DNA of 56,834 nucleotides from Mucidula mucida (GCA_015501055.1 JADNYV010000231.1:1-56834); one strand, 5' to 3'. Positions 20,992 to 33,710 are shown, counted from the first letter of the stretch. Notes: a model not told the origin generated them from the sequence alone. Translations and numbers: made by a program.

Positions 20992-22108
20992 TCAAGAGGA
21001 AAGGCTGAAAGAAGCACAGCACGAACATAAGTTAATTTCCTGCAATGCCTCAGGAAGTGACAGCAGCGCCTCATCGGATATGGCGTTGACCTTGGTCCTT
21101 TCTTTGGCTACCCAAGTCGCCGTTGAGATCAGCGTAAATTTCTTGAGCTTCTTCATACGTTCCAAATACACGAATTGGTGCTATACCGACATCAAATAAT
21201 ATCCTTCGGGAAGAGGATGGACACGTACGAAGACCTCTGCAGCGTCGCACTGGATAGTCAGAGATTCGATACTGCTAAGCTGGGAGGAGATGTAATCCAG
21301 GAGGCTATCGTAGGTCCGTTGCTTTATGCATATCAATGTCTGAAGCCTTTTCCCGACCGCAGATGTCTTGAGAGAGAGAATTGAGGTCTCGATTTCTGCT
21401 GGACCGCAGGGCCCAAAGTCGAGGGCCGCGCTGCGAAGGTCCTTTAGAGCTCCAACGATGGCCTGAACGAAATGCCACGGTAGAACCACGTGCTCAAGCG
21501 AGTGCAGAGCAGGCACAGTGAAAGGGCTTTGCGGCTGCACGGTAAATTCAGCGGCGGTCATAGTGGGGCATTGAATGGATAAATTTCGAAGCTGAGGGTG
21601 TCGAGAAATAAATTTGGAAAGAGGCCCAAAATGTGAGGTTCTAGACGCATATACGATGGTCAAGGTGTGTAAGTTGAAGACAGAAATATTCCGGAGATGT
21701 GACGCCCAGTCGTTGGGCGATGAGCTGTGAAACTGCAGGATTTGAAGGTTGGTCAACCTGGCGGTAACGAATGCTATGTCCGGCCATGGTGATGCGCCGT
21801 ATGGGACCGTAGACACTGGCGAATACCCCGTCAAAGGACTGTTTTTAGATCGTGATTATCGACTGACCTGCAAGATTGATAACGCGGAGGCTGAGGATCT
21901 TCGGCGCCATCTCCTTGTGCGTCCCTGTAACCGCGAGCCTCAGCGATGCGGCTGCGTTGGACTTCTGGATGTTTACGAAAACATTCTTGTAGAGAAGAGG
22001 CGCTGTGATATCGCTGAGACGTTTAGAAACACGCATCCACATGACCTGCTCATGAGAGCGTCCAAGGAGAACAATCGCTCGAACGAGTTCAAGAGGTAGT
22101 GCGTCCAT
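20992..22108 (-). CDS. F-box/LRR-type protein
   Basis: The start chosen is the ATG ending at 22108, giving MDALPLELVRAIVLLG, a typical F-box helix, followed by RVSKRLSDITAPLLYKNVFV. A 52-nt intron joins this exon in phase to a long exon. That exon holds leucine-rich segments such as LTNLQILQF, NLHTLTIVY and HPQLRNLSIQCP. Such proteins are substrate receptors of SCF ubiquitin ligases, and basidiomycete genomes carry hundreds. A TAG at 21183-21181 interrupts the frame. The same frame continues for about 60 residues (ERMKKLKKFTLIST) to a TGA at 20994. The TAG is either a recent nonsense mutation, or a short intron starting GTATAG removes it. Confidence 0.7.
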
Positions 22109-22566
22109 GTCTGTGCAACGATGGTTTGAATGATGTTGCGGACAGGCTTGCGTCACCTTCGGATAGAATTTGAAATCAGACATTTCCCCATTGGGACTCG
22201 CTACGCGGTCCTTGATAGAAATGAACAGAACTTCTCTTACAGAGTGTAGATGCGAAGGAAAAGAATCAAAGTTCGGAACGGAACGCGAAGGAGAAGAGAG
22301 GTTGTCGGCGGCAATACCGATTCGCTCTCAGTCAGTGTTGGTGAGGTACCTGGTATCTTCTTTCTTCCTCGCTTTGTCGAGGGCCATCTCCATATCCACG
22401 TCAGCGCTGCGCGTGATACTCACATCTAAGCAGGAAAGGAACCCTCAGGACAAACTCGAAAATACCAACAAGTTACGCTATTACACTTCTACTGCGATTG
22501 ACTCCTTTTTTCGACTTTTCCATGACATTAGATCTACCCACTGTATACAACGTTATTCAAATCCGT

Positions 22567-23720
22567 CTACAATCGATTACGGGAGCAGCGAACACAAGCT
22601 TGCAATTGACAGTTTCGGCAGACCTATGATTGCAGTTAGCATAGTCATCGTAGTATGAGCGGACGTACCAAGATGTATTCAGGCAGGAAATGATAACATT
22701 CTTCGCACTGGGCCCCACCATACCTTCGTCGCCACCAATGGACATCGCAGTCGTGATTATCACGAAGTTGCGCCACGCGTTGTTGAACGGTACGCTGGAA
22801 CGCCACAGGCTGTGCCACGGCCGCCCTAGGACCCATCTCCTCCTCGACCCTCCTCTGAACGACTTCCACCAATCGGTCCTCATCCCATTGCGGACACGTA
22901 CAATTCTTCCATGGCTCCGCACAGACATAACAGAATTCAGTACGGCATCTGCACGTCATGTGGTAGCAGCCAGTGTGAAGTTCGATAACACCCCTGCATC
23001 CAGGACAAGTCTGCCAGCGTTGTTCAGCAGCAAACGCCCTGACAGCGAGCGTGGCCGTGTCCTCTGGGCATCGCTCTCCGGGGTGAGCACGCTGCTTGCA
23101 CTGGGAACAGACCGAAGTAGGGCACACCGAACAGTGAATGTCGCCTTGAATGCTCTCAGATGAGCCAAGGAATGCAGAGCAGGTCGGCGAGGGGCAATAA
23201 ATGCGATGCATAGCTAGAGTTCCGAATTCGCGGGACTTGACTTGAAAAGCCGTGCGAATATGAAGAGGAAGCACGGGAAGAAAGACGGTATCCACTAATG
23301 GTTGGTTGCAACACCGCGGGGGGTAAAGGGACTCGTCGGATGTGCATGATCGAATGAGATCTCTGACACAGTCATAGCAATAGTAATGCTGGCAAGGAGC
23401 CCGAATACTAACACGAATGTGAATTCGGTCGCCACAGATAATGCAGGCAGTCCTAAGTCCCCGACTGGACTCGGCACCCGTGGTACTAACGGATATCGCT
23501 CCTGCATCCGCCGCTGCGTCATCGTCGACCCCAGCGTGAGTTTTGGCGACTTCCCTGTCTGGTCGTGAGCTTGATTGATAGATAGATAAAACATATCACT
23601 CACAGAGTACCAAAGGCAGGATCCTCCACCAAGCGCTGCCACTCGGACTGCTCAGGTGGCTGCTCTCCCCTTTCAAAGGCGGTGGCATATCGAGAATCAA
23701 CGCAAGATGATGGACATGTT
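22567..23720 (-). CDS. RBR-type E3 ubiquitin ligase, 5' end unresolved
   Basis: Exons 23604 and upward (5' limit near 23720), 23555-22669 and 22623-22567 join in phase. RING1 starts at CIICGDR and ends CCNQP. The IBR unit contains YCPSPTCSAF and CSQCKQRAHPGERC. RING2 contains CPGCRGVIELHTGCYHMTC, where the Cys before YHM corresponds to the catalytic cysteine of HHARI/parkin-type ligases. After RING2 come an acidic/basic helix, a CEEC pair and a spliced C-terminal tail VCRNCQLQACVRC, probably one more zinc knuckle. A paralog lies at 31143-32520, and the two share exon structure. Compared with it, this copy lacks the first 120 or so residues. The frame meets a TGA upstream of 23720, so the 5' part is truncated or uses another exon. 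Confidence 0.8.
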
Positions 23721-24021
23721 CGGAACTCGGAGACTCATATAAGGCTCCGCCAATTGCCGATTGGTTTCTGCAACGAGGCCGAGCTTAACAGACAGTGACC
23801 CGCGCCGAATGCCTTTGTTCTCGCTGTACCAATCAAATTACGAGCCTCTTGATGGCGAGCATGCATGTAGTATGAGATAGTGTGACGCGAGATAAATGTG
23901 GAATACCACTCTGTAGCGCAAACTGCGGTGATGGATGTCGTCCAATTTTTGTTTTGGACAGACACGGCTGGGAAGAACGACCCGGACATCCCGGCTGATA
24001 TGACAGATGAGTTGTTGCAGT
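23721..24021. other. Region without a supported gene
   Basis: This lies between the 5' limit of the RBR homology and the stop of the next minus-strand gene. No coding signal was found that fits either neighbour. Confidence 0.4.
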
Positions 24022-25925
24022 TTACAGATGTAAAGTAATAGGCCCGTTCGACGTCTGGACACTAACCGTCCCCTTATTCTTCTCCTGGTCATCCCAGTAT
24101 ACGTTACCCGCCCTAACACCCCTTGACGCCATCTTCATAGTCACGCTCCTGCGCCGTCCCCGTCCCATAGGATCCTCAATATCCCCGTCAGCTTTCACTT
24201 GCGGAATGAGGCGCGACGTCTTGAGGGTGTATGAGCCCTCATATGCGGCCGGTAGGAACACCTCAGCGCCATTGTTGGACGTTCTCGCATCTAGCGAGAG
24301 TGCTGCAATATTCGGAAGGTTGACGATCTTGGCGAAGAGAGGTCCGTTCGACGTGCGAGCCGTAACCCTGGAGGATGAGCTGCTCAAAGCGCTGATGTCG
24401 GCGTTGATATAGCTGCGCAAACGATTTACTCGTAAGCAAGTGAAAGAGAGATACAGTTGAAGCCTTACTTGTTACTGGTGACGATATCCAGTGTGGCGTG
24501 ATCGGCGGCTGCACCGAATTCAACCGTAACCTTGACAGGAGCGTTGCTCGTCTTTAAGACCAAGTCACCTGAGGTTATGTAGTGACCAGTAATGGGCCCG
24601 TTGGACGTGCGAATCTCGGCCTTGTCCGCGGCAAGCGTCTACAGAAGTATTGATCTCAAGATAATATACGAAGAAGCAGACACTGACAGTAATACTAACT
24701 GGACCATTGGATGAGACTATAGCGCCCGTACGGAACGTGGCAGCCTATCGTGTTATGTGAGGACGTGGTCTTTGACGAGAAGCATGAACCCACTTTGAGG
24801 CCAATAATGCCGTTCGAAGTGACCACGCGTCCGGAGCGGAACGACACAGACTACTGAAAGATTCAGTCGTGTGAATCAAACTTCAAAGGAAACAAACCTC
24901 TCCATGAATGGGGCCATTACTTCCCTTCAAGGCGAGAGACTCGAAGTACACAGGCCCGTCAAGGTCATCGAGAACGTGGGCATGATTGGGCATATCAGTT
25001 TCGAAAGCCTTGATGTCCAAAGGCCACTCGTCCTCCGCAACTTCAGGGATAAATACGGTGATTGTGAAATAAGGTCGATCCTCCCATCGTGCGTTATGCC
25101 ATGTTCGCGGCGTCTAAAGGATTAAACGTTATTCAGAAGAGAGATCTTCGATAAAAGGAAAAAACCCGCACAAAAAAGCCAATCCCAATTTCATGTTCAG
25201 CGCGCCTCATCAGACACACCTTCGTGTGGTCCAAGACTGCAGGATAATTATACTGTACCGCGATGTCGACGCGTACGGCGTCTGTCACAACGGGTGAAGC
25301 CACTATTTTGACGATACCGGAAGATAAAGAGCCCCGTGCCAGGAGAAACAGTAGATCGGACGATGTTGGCAAGTCGTAAGACCGTTGCGAATAGTACGGG
25401 TACGAGCGATTGGCACTGATGGTTTGATACGCCATGGCAGGGTTGTTGGTGTCGTGGCGTCGGTCAGATGAGGCACCGTGGTCGTACCAATCCGGTCCTT
25501 GCAGGCATTCGAGGACGTCATACTCTGCGGGTATGGGGAAATCAAAGTCGGTGGTAGTGACATTGTTTTGAGCAAACTGCAATTACAATTTATATGGGAT
25601 AGTCGGAAGGACAAAGGCAGACACGCACATTTCCGCGGAAAGTCCAAGACATCGGTCGGATTGTTAGCAAGGTAACGAACCCCCAGATGAAAAATGCAAT
25701 CCTGAATGCAGAGAAGAAACGTGCGTTGACGAAGCTATGTGAGGAGCGCGTTGGCGAGGACAACGAGCGACGCGTGGGAGAAGGAAGGATTGGTTGTATC
25801 GGACTCAGAACGGCACCGTATGCCGGTGGTGGCGGGTGACTGTGAAGAAGGCTGTGGCTCCCAGGTAACTCGCACATATTCCTACTCTTTGGCGGGGAGG
25901 CAGGAGTGTCATCTGGGATGATCAT
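24022..25925 (-). CDS. Single-pass membrane protein with DUF7330/adhesin-like beta-helix
   Basis: Exon 1 (25925-25629) encodes a Pro/Ser-rich cytoplasmic part (PPPPAYGAVLSP) and one membrane helix (FRIAFFIWGFVTLLTI). Exon 2 (25576-25220) has the FDFPIPAEYDVLE segment. Exon 3 (25113-24898) has ITVFIPEVAEDEWPLDIKAF. Several short exons follow, each ending in a repeat of the type TSNGxI or SNGPI (KGSNGPIHGE, RVVTSNGIIGLK, RTSNGPL, QTSNGPITLHL). Repeated TSNGxI rungs are the hallmark of the DUF4097/adhesin-like right-handed beta-helix, and the whole matches the DUF7330 type found in mushroom genomes. The rungs probably face the cell exterior. The biological role is unknown. The later intron borders were not all fixed. 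Confidence 0.65.
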
Positions 25926-26799
25926 AGTGAACGAGCAGGCGAAAGTAGCAGTCAAGATGCTTACCAGACCTGGAGCCGCTTTATATCCAGGATCACGGTG
26001 GCCTGCGCGATGCTCTATCACGCGACTCGCTGCTGCGCAATACCATTCACCACCAGAGTAGGAGACTGCGGAGGAGTCAGTGCTGCTGTTCGCCGCGAAG
26101 TTATCTCGCGCCATACTGTTAATGATCAAGACATTTCGGCCATCTGTTTCTGGAAGGACTATGTAGGTCGACGAACGGCTAAAGCACGGAATATCGGCAG
26201 TCGGCAGACAAGCTACAGATCAACCACAACGATATCGTTAATATAGGGCGCGACGAAGGTCGAGATCGAGGGTGGGACGGAAAGAGGTCAGCAGGACACG
26301 GCCCAACGCCGGCGACCAAATGAAACAGACGAGGTGCCCTTGTAGGCCCTTGTGGGAATCCAAACCAAACGCCCGGTGAATGAATTTGCGGATCATTTCA
26401 TAAGGGTTGAGTTTGATGCAACTGTACAGTTGCTCGGCAATGCCCAACTCGTTGGCACTCTTTTCTTAGAGATACAAAGTGCCCGAAAAAATGGTACTCC
26501 CTCTAATCAAAGCAAATTCAAATGCATATCAGCGGCACAACGAGGTGGAGCGTCCAGAAGAAAGTCCCATGATTAGATGGAGCTGATAACTCCATCCACA
26601 GGTGGACTCAGCCCCAGTCACTGTTTCGGTACCGATGGGGTATAAAAGGCTTCAGGCAAGGTACAAATCGAAACTCGTACTTAGTGAATTTCAAGCAGTA
26701 CCAGATGGTTTTTTTCTAGACACCAAGCCAAATAAGTAAACGTTCCGACGACACGCCGGATTGAGTATGCCTTTTCCTTCATCGATCACAACCGTTCTT
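25926..26799. other. Intergenic region, promoter at the right end
   Basis: No gene could be supported. A TATAAAA box lies at 26641-26647, about 160 bp before the first plausible coding sequence of the F-box locus. Confidence 0.45.
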
Positions 26800-27766
26800 A
26801 TAGTGTGCAGTACTCAGTTACAATTGGGCCAACTGTTTGTATCGACAAAGAGTTCTTACCTCAGCCTGGTACGTCTCGCAATAGCGTTATATCCAGCTCG
26901 GCCGACTCGCGTTCTAGAGCATGCCCACCCACACTGACGCCTACGGCGGCGCAGCTGCAGGACTCGCGTGTTCCATCCTATATCTTCCATTCCGAACGAG
27001 ATCCTTCGCGAGATATTTGTCAACGTCGCGGAAGGGGGGAGTGTTGGGGCCGAGTTAGCTGATCTTGAAATGAGATAGCATCCCTCTTGGGCTCATTCCC
27101 ATGTCTGCCAACACTGGCGCGACATTGCACTCCACGTCTTGTCTCTGGACATTCGTGCGCATCCATCTATCCGCATCATCCTTTGATGCCTCGACAGCTG
27201 CTCTTGTCCGTCTCTTCATTGCACGGTCCAATGAACATCCTCTTCATGTCTCCATCGTCGATGAGAGCGGTATTATTGGGATATCGACGACGCTTGCTGA
27301 GCTTTTTGCTCAGTCTTGGTTGAAGACCGTTACCAGTCCTCGCTGACATCCCCATCGCCTCCCACGGGCCAAAACCTCGTGGCGCTCATGACAATGATGG
27401 TTTCGATGCAGGACGACTGTGTTGAGGGATTACTTGAGATGCTTCGGACAACGCCGGTCTTGGCGACATTGCGGCTCTCTTTGCTGAAAGGATGCGGGAC
27501 GATTGATAAGTTCTCCGAATCCCTCCAGATCGTTTCTAGTGATGTGCCGCTCATCTCAGACGCCTCACCCTCGCAGCCGTCAGTGGCCCAGTTTTCTTCC
27601 GCGTGTCAGATCTTATGAACGTGGTGACACAATCGCGTCGAGTTCAGTCTACGACGGTCGCGGGACTTGAAGAGGTAGATATTTATCAGTTCCTTGACCT
27701 GGATGCTACATTAGAGGAGCGCTTTCAGGAGTTTTTGGATGCAGGAATGAAGGGTTGTATACGGTA
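26800..27766 (+). pseudogene. F-box protein pseudogene
   Basis: The F-box core SIPNEILREIFVNVAEGG is followed in the same frame by a TAG, then HPSWAHSHVCQHWRDIALHVLSLD, a classic SHVC..WR segment of basidiomycete F-box proteins, then a TGA. Later segments jump frame: ARSNEHPLHVSIVDESG, then MLRTTPVLATLRLSLLKGCG and LEEVDIYQF near the 3' end. The order of segments matches F-box/LRR proteins. The stops and frame jumps argue for decay, although some jumps could be unrecognised introns. Confidence 0.6.
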
Positions 27767-27993
27767 GATTTTGATAACTTTCACCCTATGATATCGCCTG
27801 TCTGTCATCCTTCCGATGTCTTCAAATAAACAACGTTACCAATGCCGGGAGGAAAAGCACTCGTTTATGGTAAAAAACGAAAACAACAATACATATGATT
27901 TCCTACAGTAAAAAGCTAACTATACCTTCTCACAATATCCTGAACCAAACCAGCGTACTGATCCTCCGTCATGTGCGTATTCAGTGGTAACTT

Positions 27994-29710
27994 TTACTGG
28001 CTCTCATGGGCCCGCCCCAGATGTCTTTCCATCAGCGAACGCAATCCCGCCATATTAAACGGCTTCTTCAAAACATCGTTCATTCCAGCCGCATAATACG
28101 TCGCTACTGCCTCTTCTTGAGCAAACGAGGTCATTGCAATGATAGGCGTCCTGTGATTGGAGCGTCTTATGATCCGCGACGCTGAGACACCGTCCATGTT
28201 GGGCATGACAATGTCCTGCACCATATACGTGAATACGTGAACGATGAAGTCGGGACCATGAAGAGACAGCGCTGTACTCACCATCAGAACGATATCATAC
28301 TGCTCCTCCGCCATCTTCTGCACTGCCTCGGCGCCGTCTATCGCAATATCAAATGCGCACCTGAGCGTCTGCAGCAACCTCCCAATCACTGCTCGAGTAA
28401 CGTTGTCATCGTCTACTACCAGCACGTGCGGCGATACGGTCACAATCGTATTGTCTTGGAGCGGAGCAGACGGCATGACCATCTCATCTTCTTCCTCCAC
28501 TTCTCCGCCTTCTTGTTCGCTGCTGTCGGCGTGCATCGTAGTAAGTTCGGGACCACGAGGAGCCTCACCACGTAACTCCGCCCGCCGCCTTTCCAGTACC
28601 GCAATGCGCCGTCGCCGGTCGGCAGAGTCCTCATCCACCGCCCATGTCGATGACGAAAACCTGGACCCCGATGTCGGGTTCAGTCCGATAGTCAAACGTC
28701 CCACCTGGTGTGCTGTTGACGAAGTAGCCGAATAGTCGCTCACAGACCATAGCAGATTCGAGCCGGACGCGTCTGAATCGCTACCACCAGAATGAATAGA
28801 TGAAATCGTATTGGCAGAGGAAAGCGCCTGAGTCTGTCCTGCCTGCACGATATAGCGAATGAGTGTTTGTGTTAGCCTATCTTGATTAGCCATCCTCTGC
28901 TGGAGCCCAATCAGTTCTTCTAGCACATCGTGGTAATTCTTCTCTAGATTTTGGATGTGGGCAGACATAGCCCTTTGTGTGTCGGCGATCTCTTGGACTT
29001 GGGATTCCAAATCGAATGGGCCGGTAAGTGAGGCTGAGGTCTCAAACCCCGAGACAACAGAGCGCCGGACAGTGACTTTACGCTTGATCTTGTGTAGAGC
29101 GCCCAGCTCGTCGGAACGGAAGTCGGGATGGCGGAATGTCGAACTCTACATGCCAATTAACAAGTCGTGTATTCGGAATGAGGACCAACACGTACGTTGT
29201 CGGTATCCTCCGCGCCTTCTTTAGCCGAGACCTTGTGAAAGTCATATTTATTAAGCTGGCGCACGAAGGAGGAAAAGTTATGGTGCTTGTATATCCGAGG
29301 TAGAACCGTCCTAGAGAACTCGGTCACATTCTTGACCACGAATGCATCGCCCCGGGGCGTCCAAGACACAACATGCTGGAATGAATTGTCCTGTAGTATT
29401 CTAATATAGAGGTACATTCAGAAAGCATACGTATAACTCGTGCAAAACAACATTACCGAGCTAGTTTGCGGATAAAGTCAGTAGGACCGTCGGCCGTGAC
29501 AGGTCGCGATTGGGTGGCCTCACGGTGTGGCGCCTGCCGGTGAGTGGAGCGCTCCGAGGGCGACGAAGAGGGAGAACTAGGTGTGGACGGTGATTTTAAA
29601 GCCGTTGCACTGATACCACGAGAGGGAGGAGTAGCACCGCGCGTTGATGTTGAAGATGATGGATGGCGAAAACCAGGATGTCTTCGTCTCGAGGATTGGG
29701 GTGGATCCAT
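27994..29710 (-). CDS. SKN7: SKN7-type response regulator with HSF DNA-binding domain
   Basis: Exons 29710-29457, 29400-29196, 29145-28282 and 28215-27994 give an exact 514-residue protein. The N-terminus is Ser/Pro-rich. An HSF-type winged helix follows (DFIRKLARILQD, SWTPRGDAFVV, HHNFSSFVRQLNKYDFHKV, KIKRKV). Next come a coiled coil (EIADTQRAMSAHIQNLEKNY) and a linker. The receiver domain is C-terminal: acidic pocket VVDDDN, phosphoacceptor Asp in MDIVMPNMDG (an intron falls just before this Asp), Thr in IIAMTSF and Lys in VLKKPF. All key residues are present. Skn7 is the nuclear effector of a two-component phosphorelay (histidine kinase, Ypd1), acting in oxidative and cell-wall stress responses. 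The gene looks intact and single-copy in character. Confidence 0.93.
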
Positions 29711-30513
29711 GTTGTACGATGTCCAGCACGATCGTTCAAGGGCGTTTATATTGAAAGATCATCGTCTCCACTAACATGTTCTCGCTAGCTCTCTTGTGGT
29801 CGGGAGGTGGGCTCTTTGGCGGACCATGGTCTTTGGGGCTCTAGACCGCTCCTGGCTGGTCTGTGACCCCATCAGACGGCGAGTCTGGCATCTTACGGCA
29901 CAGTCTCCGACGACGGCAACATTAAGTGCCTGCCAAAAAAGAATCATCGGAAGTGGAGTGGTTGTGAAGAATCACCGGACTACATTGGAATCCTCCTATT
30001 GTAGATTATAGCAAAAGGCATTGCAGCGAATGCTATTTCCTATATCGAAGTCAGTCAGTACACTGGTACATTGTGTTTCAAAGCTAATCGCCTTCGTGAT
30101 GTCACACACAAAACATCCTTGACGCGTACACGGGCATGGTGGGAGTAAGAACCCTCAGCGCACTACTTCCAGGCGATAATTGAACAACGCCGTCAATCTA
30201 AAAAATAAACCTGTCAGAAAGGATCTACACCTGGAAGCGTTAGAGACGCGCCTCTAAAACTCGCCGAAGAGGAAGCGCATGCCTAGGCCGTCGGTCACGT
30301 CAAAGCATGTTCATTCGAAGACCAAGATAGGCACTATAACATGCGTTCAAGACCGCGTAGTCGCTGATACGCCGCAAGTGATGTCACTGAGCGCACTTCG
30401 GTAGGGAAGAATGAGGAATTCACGTAATGATTGATCATGCGTATTATTGCTGGGTACCGGAGAAGCCTGGTACCGTTGTACGAAGAAGGAGAGAAACGAC
30501 TTCAGGTCCAGTC
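29711..30513. other. Intergenic region upstream of SKN7
   Basis: No supported coding region was found. It must contain the SKN7 promoter. A run of short open frames has no recognisable content. Confidence 0.5.
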
Positions 30514-30751
30514 CTACACTGGCGCTCAAAATTGATGCAGCTGCCTATTTGGGAACGCGGGTGATCGGGCAGAATCTCACAATTCTCCCATTTTCTTTGC
30601 GACAATGAATGTCTTTCAGAGTGGAACAAAATAGCAGAGAATGGTCCCATGGGTCCATATATGCCATGGAAAAATCACCAACTCCAGGAAAGCCCGTCTT
30701 GGGCGCAATTTCCATTTTAGGCAGCTGCATCAATTTTGAGCGCCAGTGTAG
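30514..30751. mobile_element. 238-bp MITE with 34-bp perfect inverted repeats
   Basis: Bases 30514-30547 and 30718-30751 are exact reverse complements (34 bp, beginning CTACACTGGCGCTC). If the ends are set at CACTGGCG, the flanking dinucleotide is TA on both sides, as for Tc1/mariner-class elements. The 170-bp centre is non-coding. The element lies between SKN7 and the second RBR gene. Confidence 0.8.
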
Positions 30752-31142
30752 CTGTTACCAGTCGTACACATGGATCCGCTTGTGAAAATGAGTCAAATCA
30801 TTCCTTGCGCCTCAACTTGTATAAGAGCTCTGGACTGCATTGGTATCCGGTCTCCAAGAAGGAGGATATCCTCGAATTCAAGATAGCACGGCCATACCGT
30901 TTCCTATCAGGCGTCGTGGTGGTAAGAGGCAGATGTGGTTCAGGGTTGCCGTTGGTCGGCATCGGCATTGTCCGACAGTTTTACGAGCAATCAAGGCGGA
31001 CTTTCCATGTTGCTGTCGAACCGGTATGGGAGAGACTACACGATCTGGGCTGAGCTCAGAGCCCAGAACGTTGACGCGACGTATTATTTGAACCGACATT
31101 TTGTGTCTTATCTAAATCGCAGTGCGACGGTGTTCAATATAT
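30752..31142. other. Intergenic region without a supported gene
   Basis: Overlapping short frames are present, but none has a domain or splice support. It probably includes the 3' UTR of the RBR gene to the right. Confidence 0.4.
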
Positions 31143-32520
31143 CTAAAGTCGGTTCCTAGAGCAGCGAACACACGCCGACAATTGACAGTTTCCACAGACC
31201 TAATTTTGGAATCAGGCATGAAACTCCGACCGATATGGAGAGACGACTTACCAAGATGAATTGAGGAAGATAATCATTACATTCCTCGCAGATGGCGCCG
31301 CCATTTCTCCTGTGCCACCAATGACCATCACAGTCGTGGTTATTCCGGAGCTCTTCCACCCTCTGCTGGACGTGGCGCATGAAGACGAACGGACGCACGG
31401 CCTGCGCCTGCTCTCCCATTTCGTCGGCAACCCTCCTATGAGCGACTTCTACCAAGCGATCTTCGTCCCACTGGGGACACGCACAGTTCTTCCAAAGCTC
31501 CGCGCATAGATAGCAGAATTGTGTACGGCATCTGCACGTCATGTGAAAGCATCCCGTATTCAACTCGATGACATCCCTACAGCCCGGACACGTCTGCCAT
31601 TGTTGCGCTTCTGCTAACTCCCGCACGGCTATTGTGGCGGTGTCCTCAGGGCAATGGGGACCAGGATGAGCGCGCTGTTTACACCGCGTACAGACCAAAA
31701 TATAGCATGACGAGCAGTATATACGACCGTGACTGTTTTCACTTGAGCCGAGGAAGATGGAGCATGTCGGGGTTGGACAATAAACCCTATGCAAAGCAAG
31801 AGTATTGAACTCGCGGGATTTGGACTGGAAAGTAGTGCGAAGCTGGAGCGAAAGGATAGGGAAGAAAACTCGCTCCTCGAATGGCTGATTGCAGCAGCGA
31901 GGTGGGTAAAGCGATTCATCCGTGGTGCAGGCCCTGATTAGATCTCGGATGCAGTCGTGGCAATAGTAGTGCTGACAAGGAGCGCGAACGCTGACATTAA
32001 TATAGATTCGGTCAGCACATATAATGCAGGCCGTTCTCAGTCCTTGACTCGAGCCGGCGCCTATTGGACCAAAGACCATTGCCCCCGTCTCCGGTTCGTG
32101 TGCGCGGACTGTAGCCCCGATCCTAGTAGACCCTGTTAGCAAGGCGACTTGAACCCTCCCAGAATTCACCCACGAATTGGCCAAGGCATGGTTTTCCATG
32201 AGTCGCTGCCACTCCGACTGCTCCGGCGGCTCTTCTTCCCTTTCAAGAGCAGTCGCGTATCGATAATCATCCTCGGCAGCATGAGCGGCGATGATAGAAG
32301 CCGCATCGCTATCCAAGGCTCTGTCTATGCTTTGCGCCAGACGAAAATCGCTGAGTATCATGCGGGCGTTGTCCGCTTGAACTTGGAAAGCAATCTCTTC
32401 GTCTGAAGGAGGAGCACCGTAGCGGGATTTTCCTTCATGAGTTGACGCAATATTTTGAATGTCTTGGAGTACGAGCTCAGCGACGAGAGCCGCTGAATCC
32501 GGATCCATGTAGCCGGCCAT
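31143..32520 (-). CDS. RBR-type E3 ubiquitin ligase (intact paralog)
   Basis: Exons 32520-31252 and 31199-31143 are used. The start chosen is the ATG of MAGYMDPDSAALVAEL. The frame is open further upstream, but that part reads like a 5' UTR. The N-terminal half is helical and acidic. RING1 runs CIICADRIYINV to CCNQP, IBR contains YCPTPTCSIF and CTRCKQRAHPGPHC, and RING2 contains CPGCRDVIELNTGCFHMTC with the expected catalytic Cys before FHM. The spliced C-terminus VCGNCQLSACVRC adds a Cys pair array also seen in the copy at 22567. RBR ligases take ubiquitin from E2 onto the RING2 cysteine before passing it to substrate. The two copies share the EWQRL and EPPEQSEW segments, so they are tandem-family duplicates. 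Confidence 0.88.
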
Positions 32521-33181
32521 GAGAAGGGCGATGATGGGTGAAAGGACGCAAGAGTGATCGTCTGCAACGTGGCCGATTTTAATGAAAGGTGCCTGATTGC
32601 GCTTCTGCAGGAAGCTCAGTATGACGGACAATAGACTGACTCGAGATGTCCTCTTATTGCATTGATTAAAACATGAGTCTACTCACAAGCTAAGGAAAAT
32701 GGACTGTCGAGCTGCGAATGCAGCGGGCGAAAGACCTACGGAGATGATCGAACCCTTGAGGGCATCAGAGCCTTTCAGTGTGTGCTAGAACGTTCTAGAC
32801 TGACCTGTGACTAAATGCCTGTGCATTACGTGCAATAGAGTCGGATACACGAGTAGCATGACGGAGGATATATCGCTTACACTACACACGAACTCGATCA
32901 TTCATGGACGCTGTGCTCTCATCGAGAGTGGTCTTCACCTGTACTATCCTGATGACATAAGGCGCTGAAGTGTAGAGCTGTCGCCTATAGAAAGGACTCG
33001 TAGCATTCAATTGTCATTGTCTACGTCGTGCCGACACTACACCCCGAAGCACAGCGACCGGTGACAACCTCCAAAGTTTAGTAAAGCGACGCGTACAAGG
33101 TCATCTCCATGTCACTTCTACGTTCTTCCGAGTCCTGATCGCATCCCAACGACTATCCTTCTCGAAATACAGCCAGTCCGG
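32521..33181. other. Intergenic region left of the chromovirus
   Basis: This contains the 5' region of the RBR gene, including a possible 5'-UTR intron. No separate gene could be supported. Confidence 0.4.
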
Positions 33182-33710
33182 TGTTATGAATCGCCATATT
33201 TTCACATTTTCAATCTTATCATATCTTATCGGGAGGCTTGTCTTATCAACCAACGGACTGTTTCATCATCTGTTTCGTCACCGATCATACTCCTTTTCAT
33301 TACCGAAGCTGTACTCATGTCGGACACACGTTCAACACATGGATGACATCATACATGCTGATACCTCATGGACTCCCTATTGTATACACACCGCCGACAC
33401 TCGTAGCACACATGGACGTTTCAGTATTATTACTTACATGCAGTCACCACTCGTATTTAATGGTTTCACGGACTAGTAGCATACAACACTGGGTCAAGGG
33501 CGTGGAGCATCCCTAGTAGAAACACGTATGGACAAGGAGCTTCAAACACAGACTTACTAGTATATAAGCAGTAGTGTAGTATCATTGTACTTTAGTTCCG
33601 ATCTCGTTTATACACCTGGCCTAGCCTAGTCTTACGAACGCGAACGCTTTCTCTTTTCAGTTCTTGCTGTGGTACCTGGTTGAGTCTCGTGGCTTAGTCA
33701 GTCGCTAACA
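33182..33710 (+). repeat. LTR, extra 5' copy
   Basis: This 529-bp LTR is followed by the first 104 bp of the leader and then directly by another complete LTR. It has the same TATATAAG and TAGTTCCGATCT elements as its sisters. Confidence 0.9.

Noticed and set aside
33186..33516. Open frames of 92-107 codons that occur in every LTR copy on the transcribed strand
   Set aside because: They lie within the LTR control region, have no domain, and are conserved only because the LTR copies are similar. Not counted as proteins.
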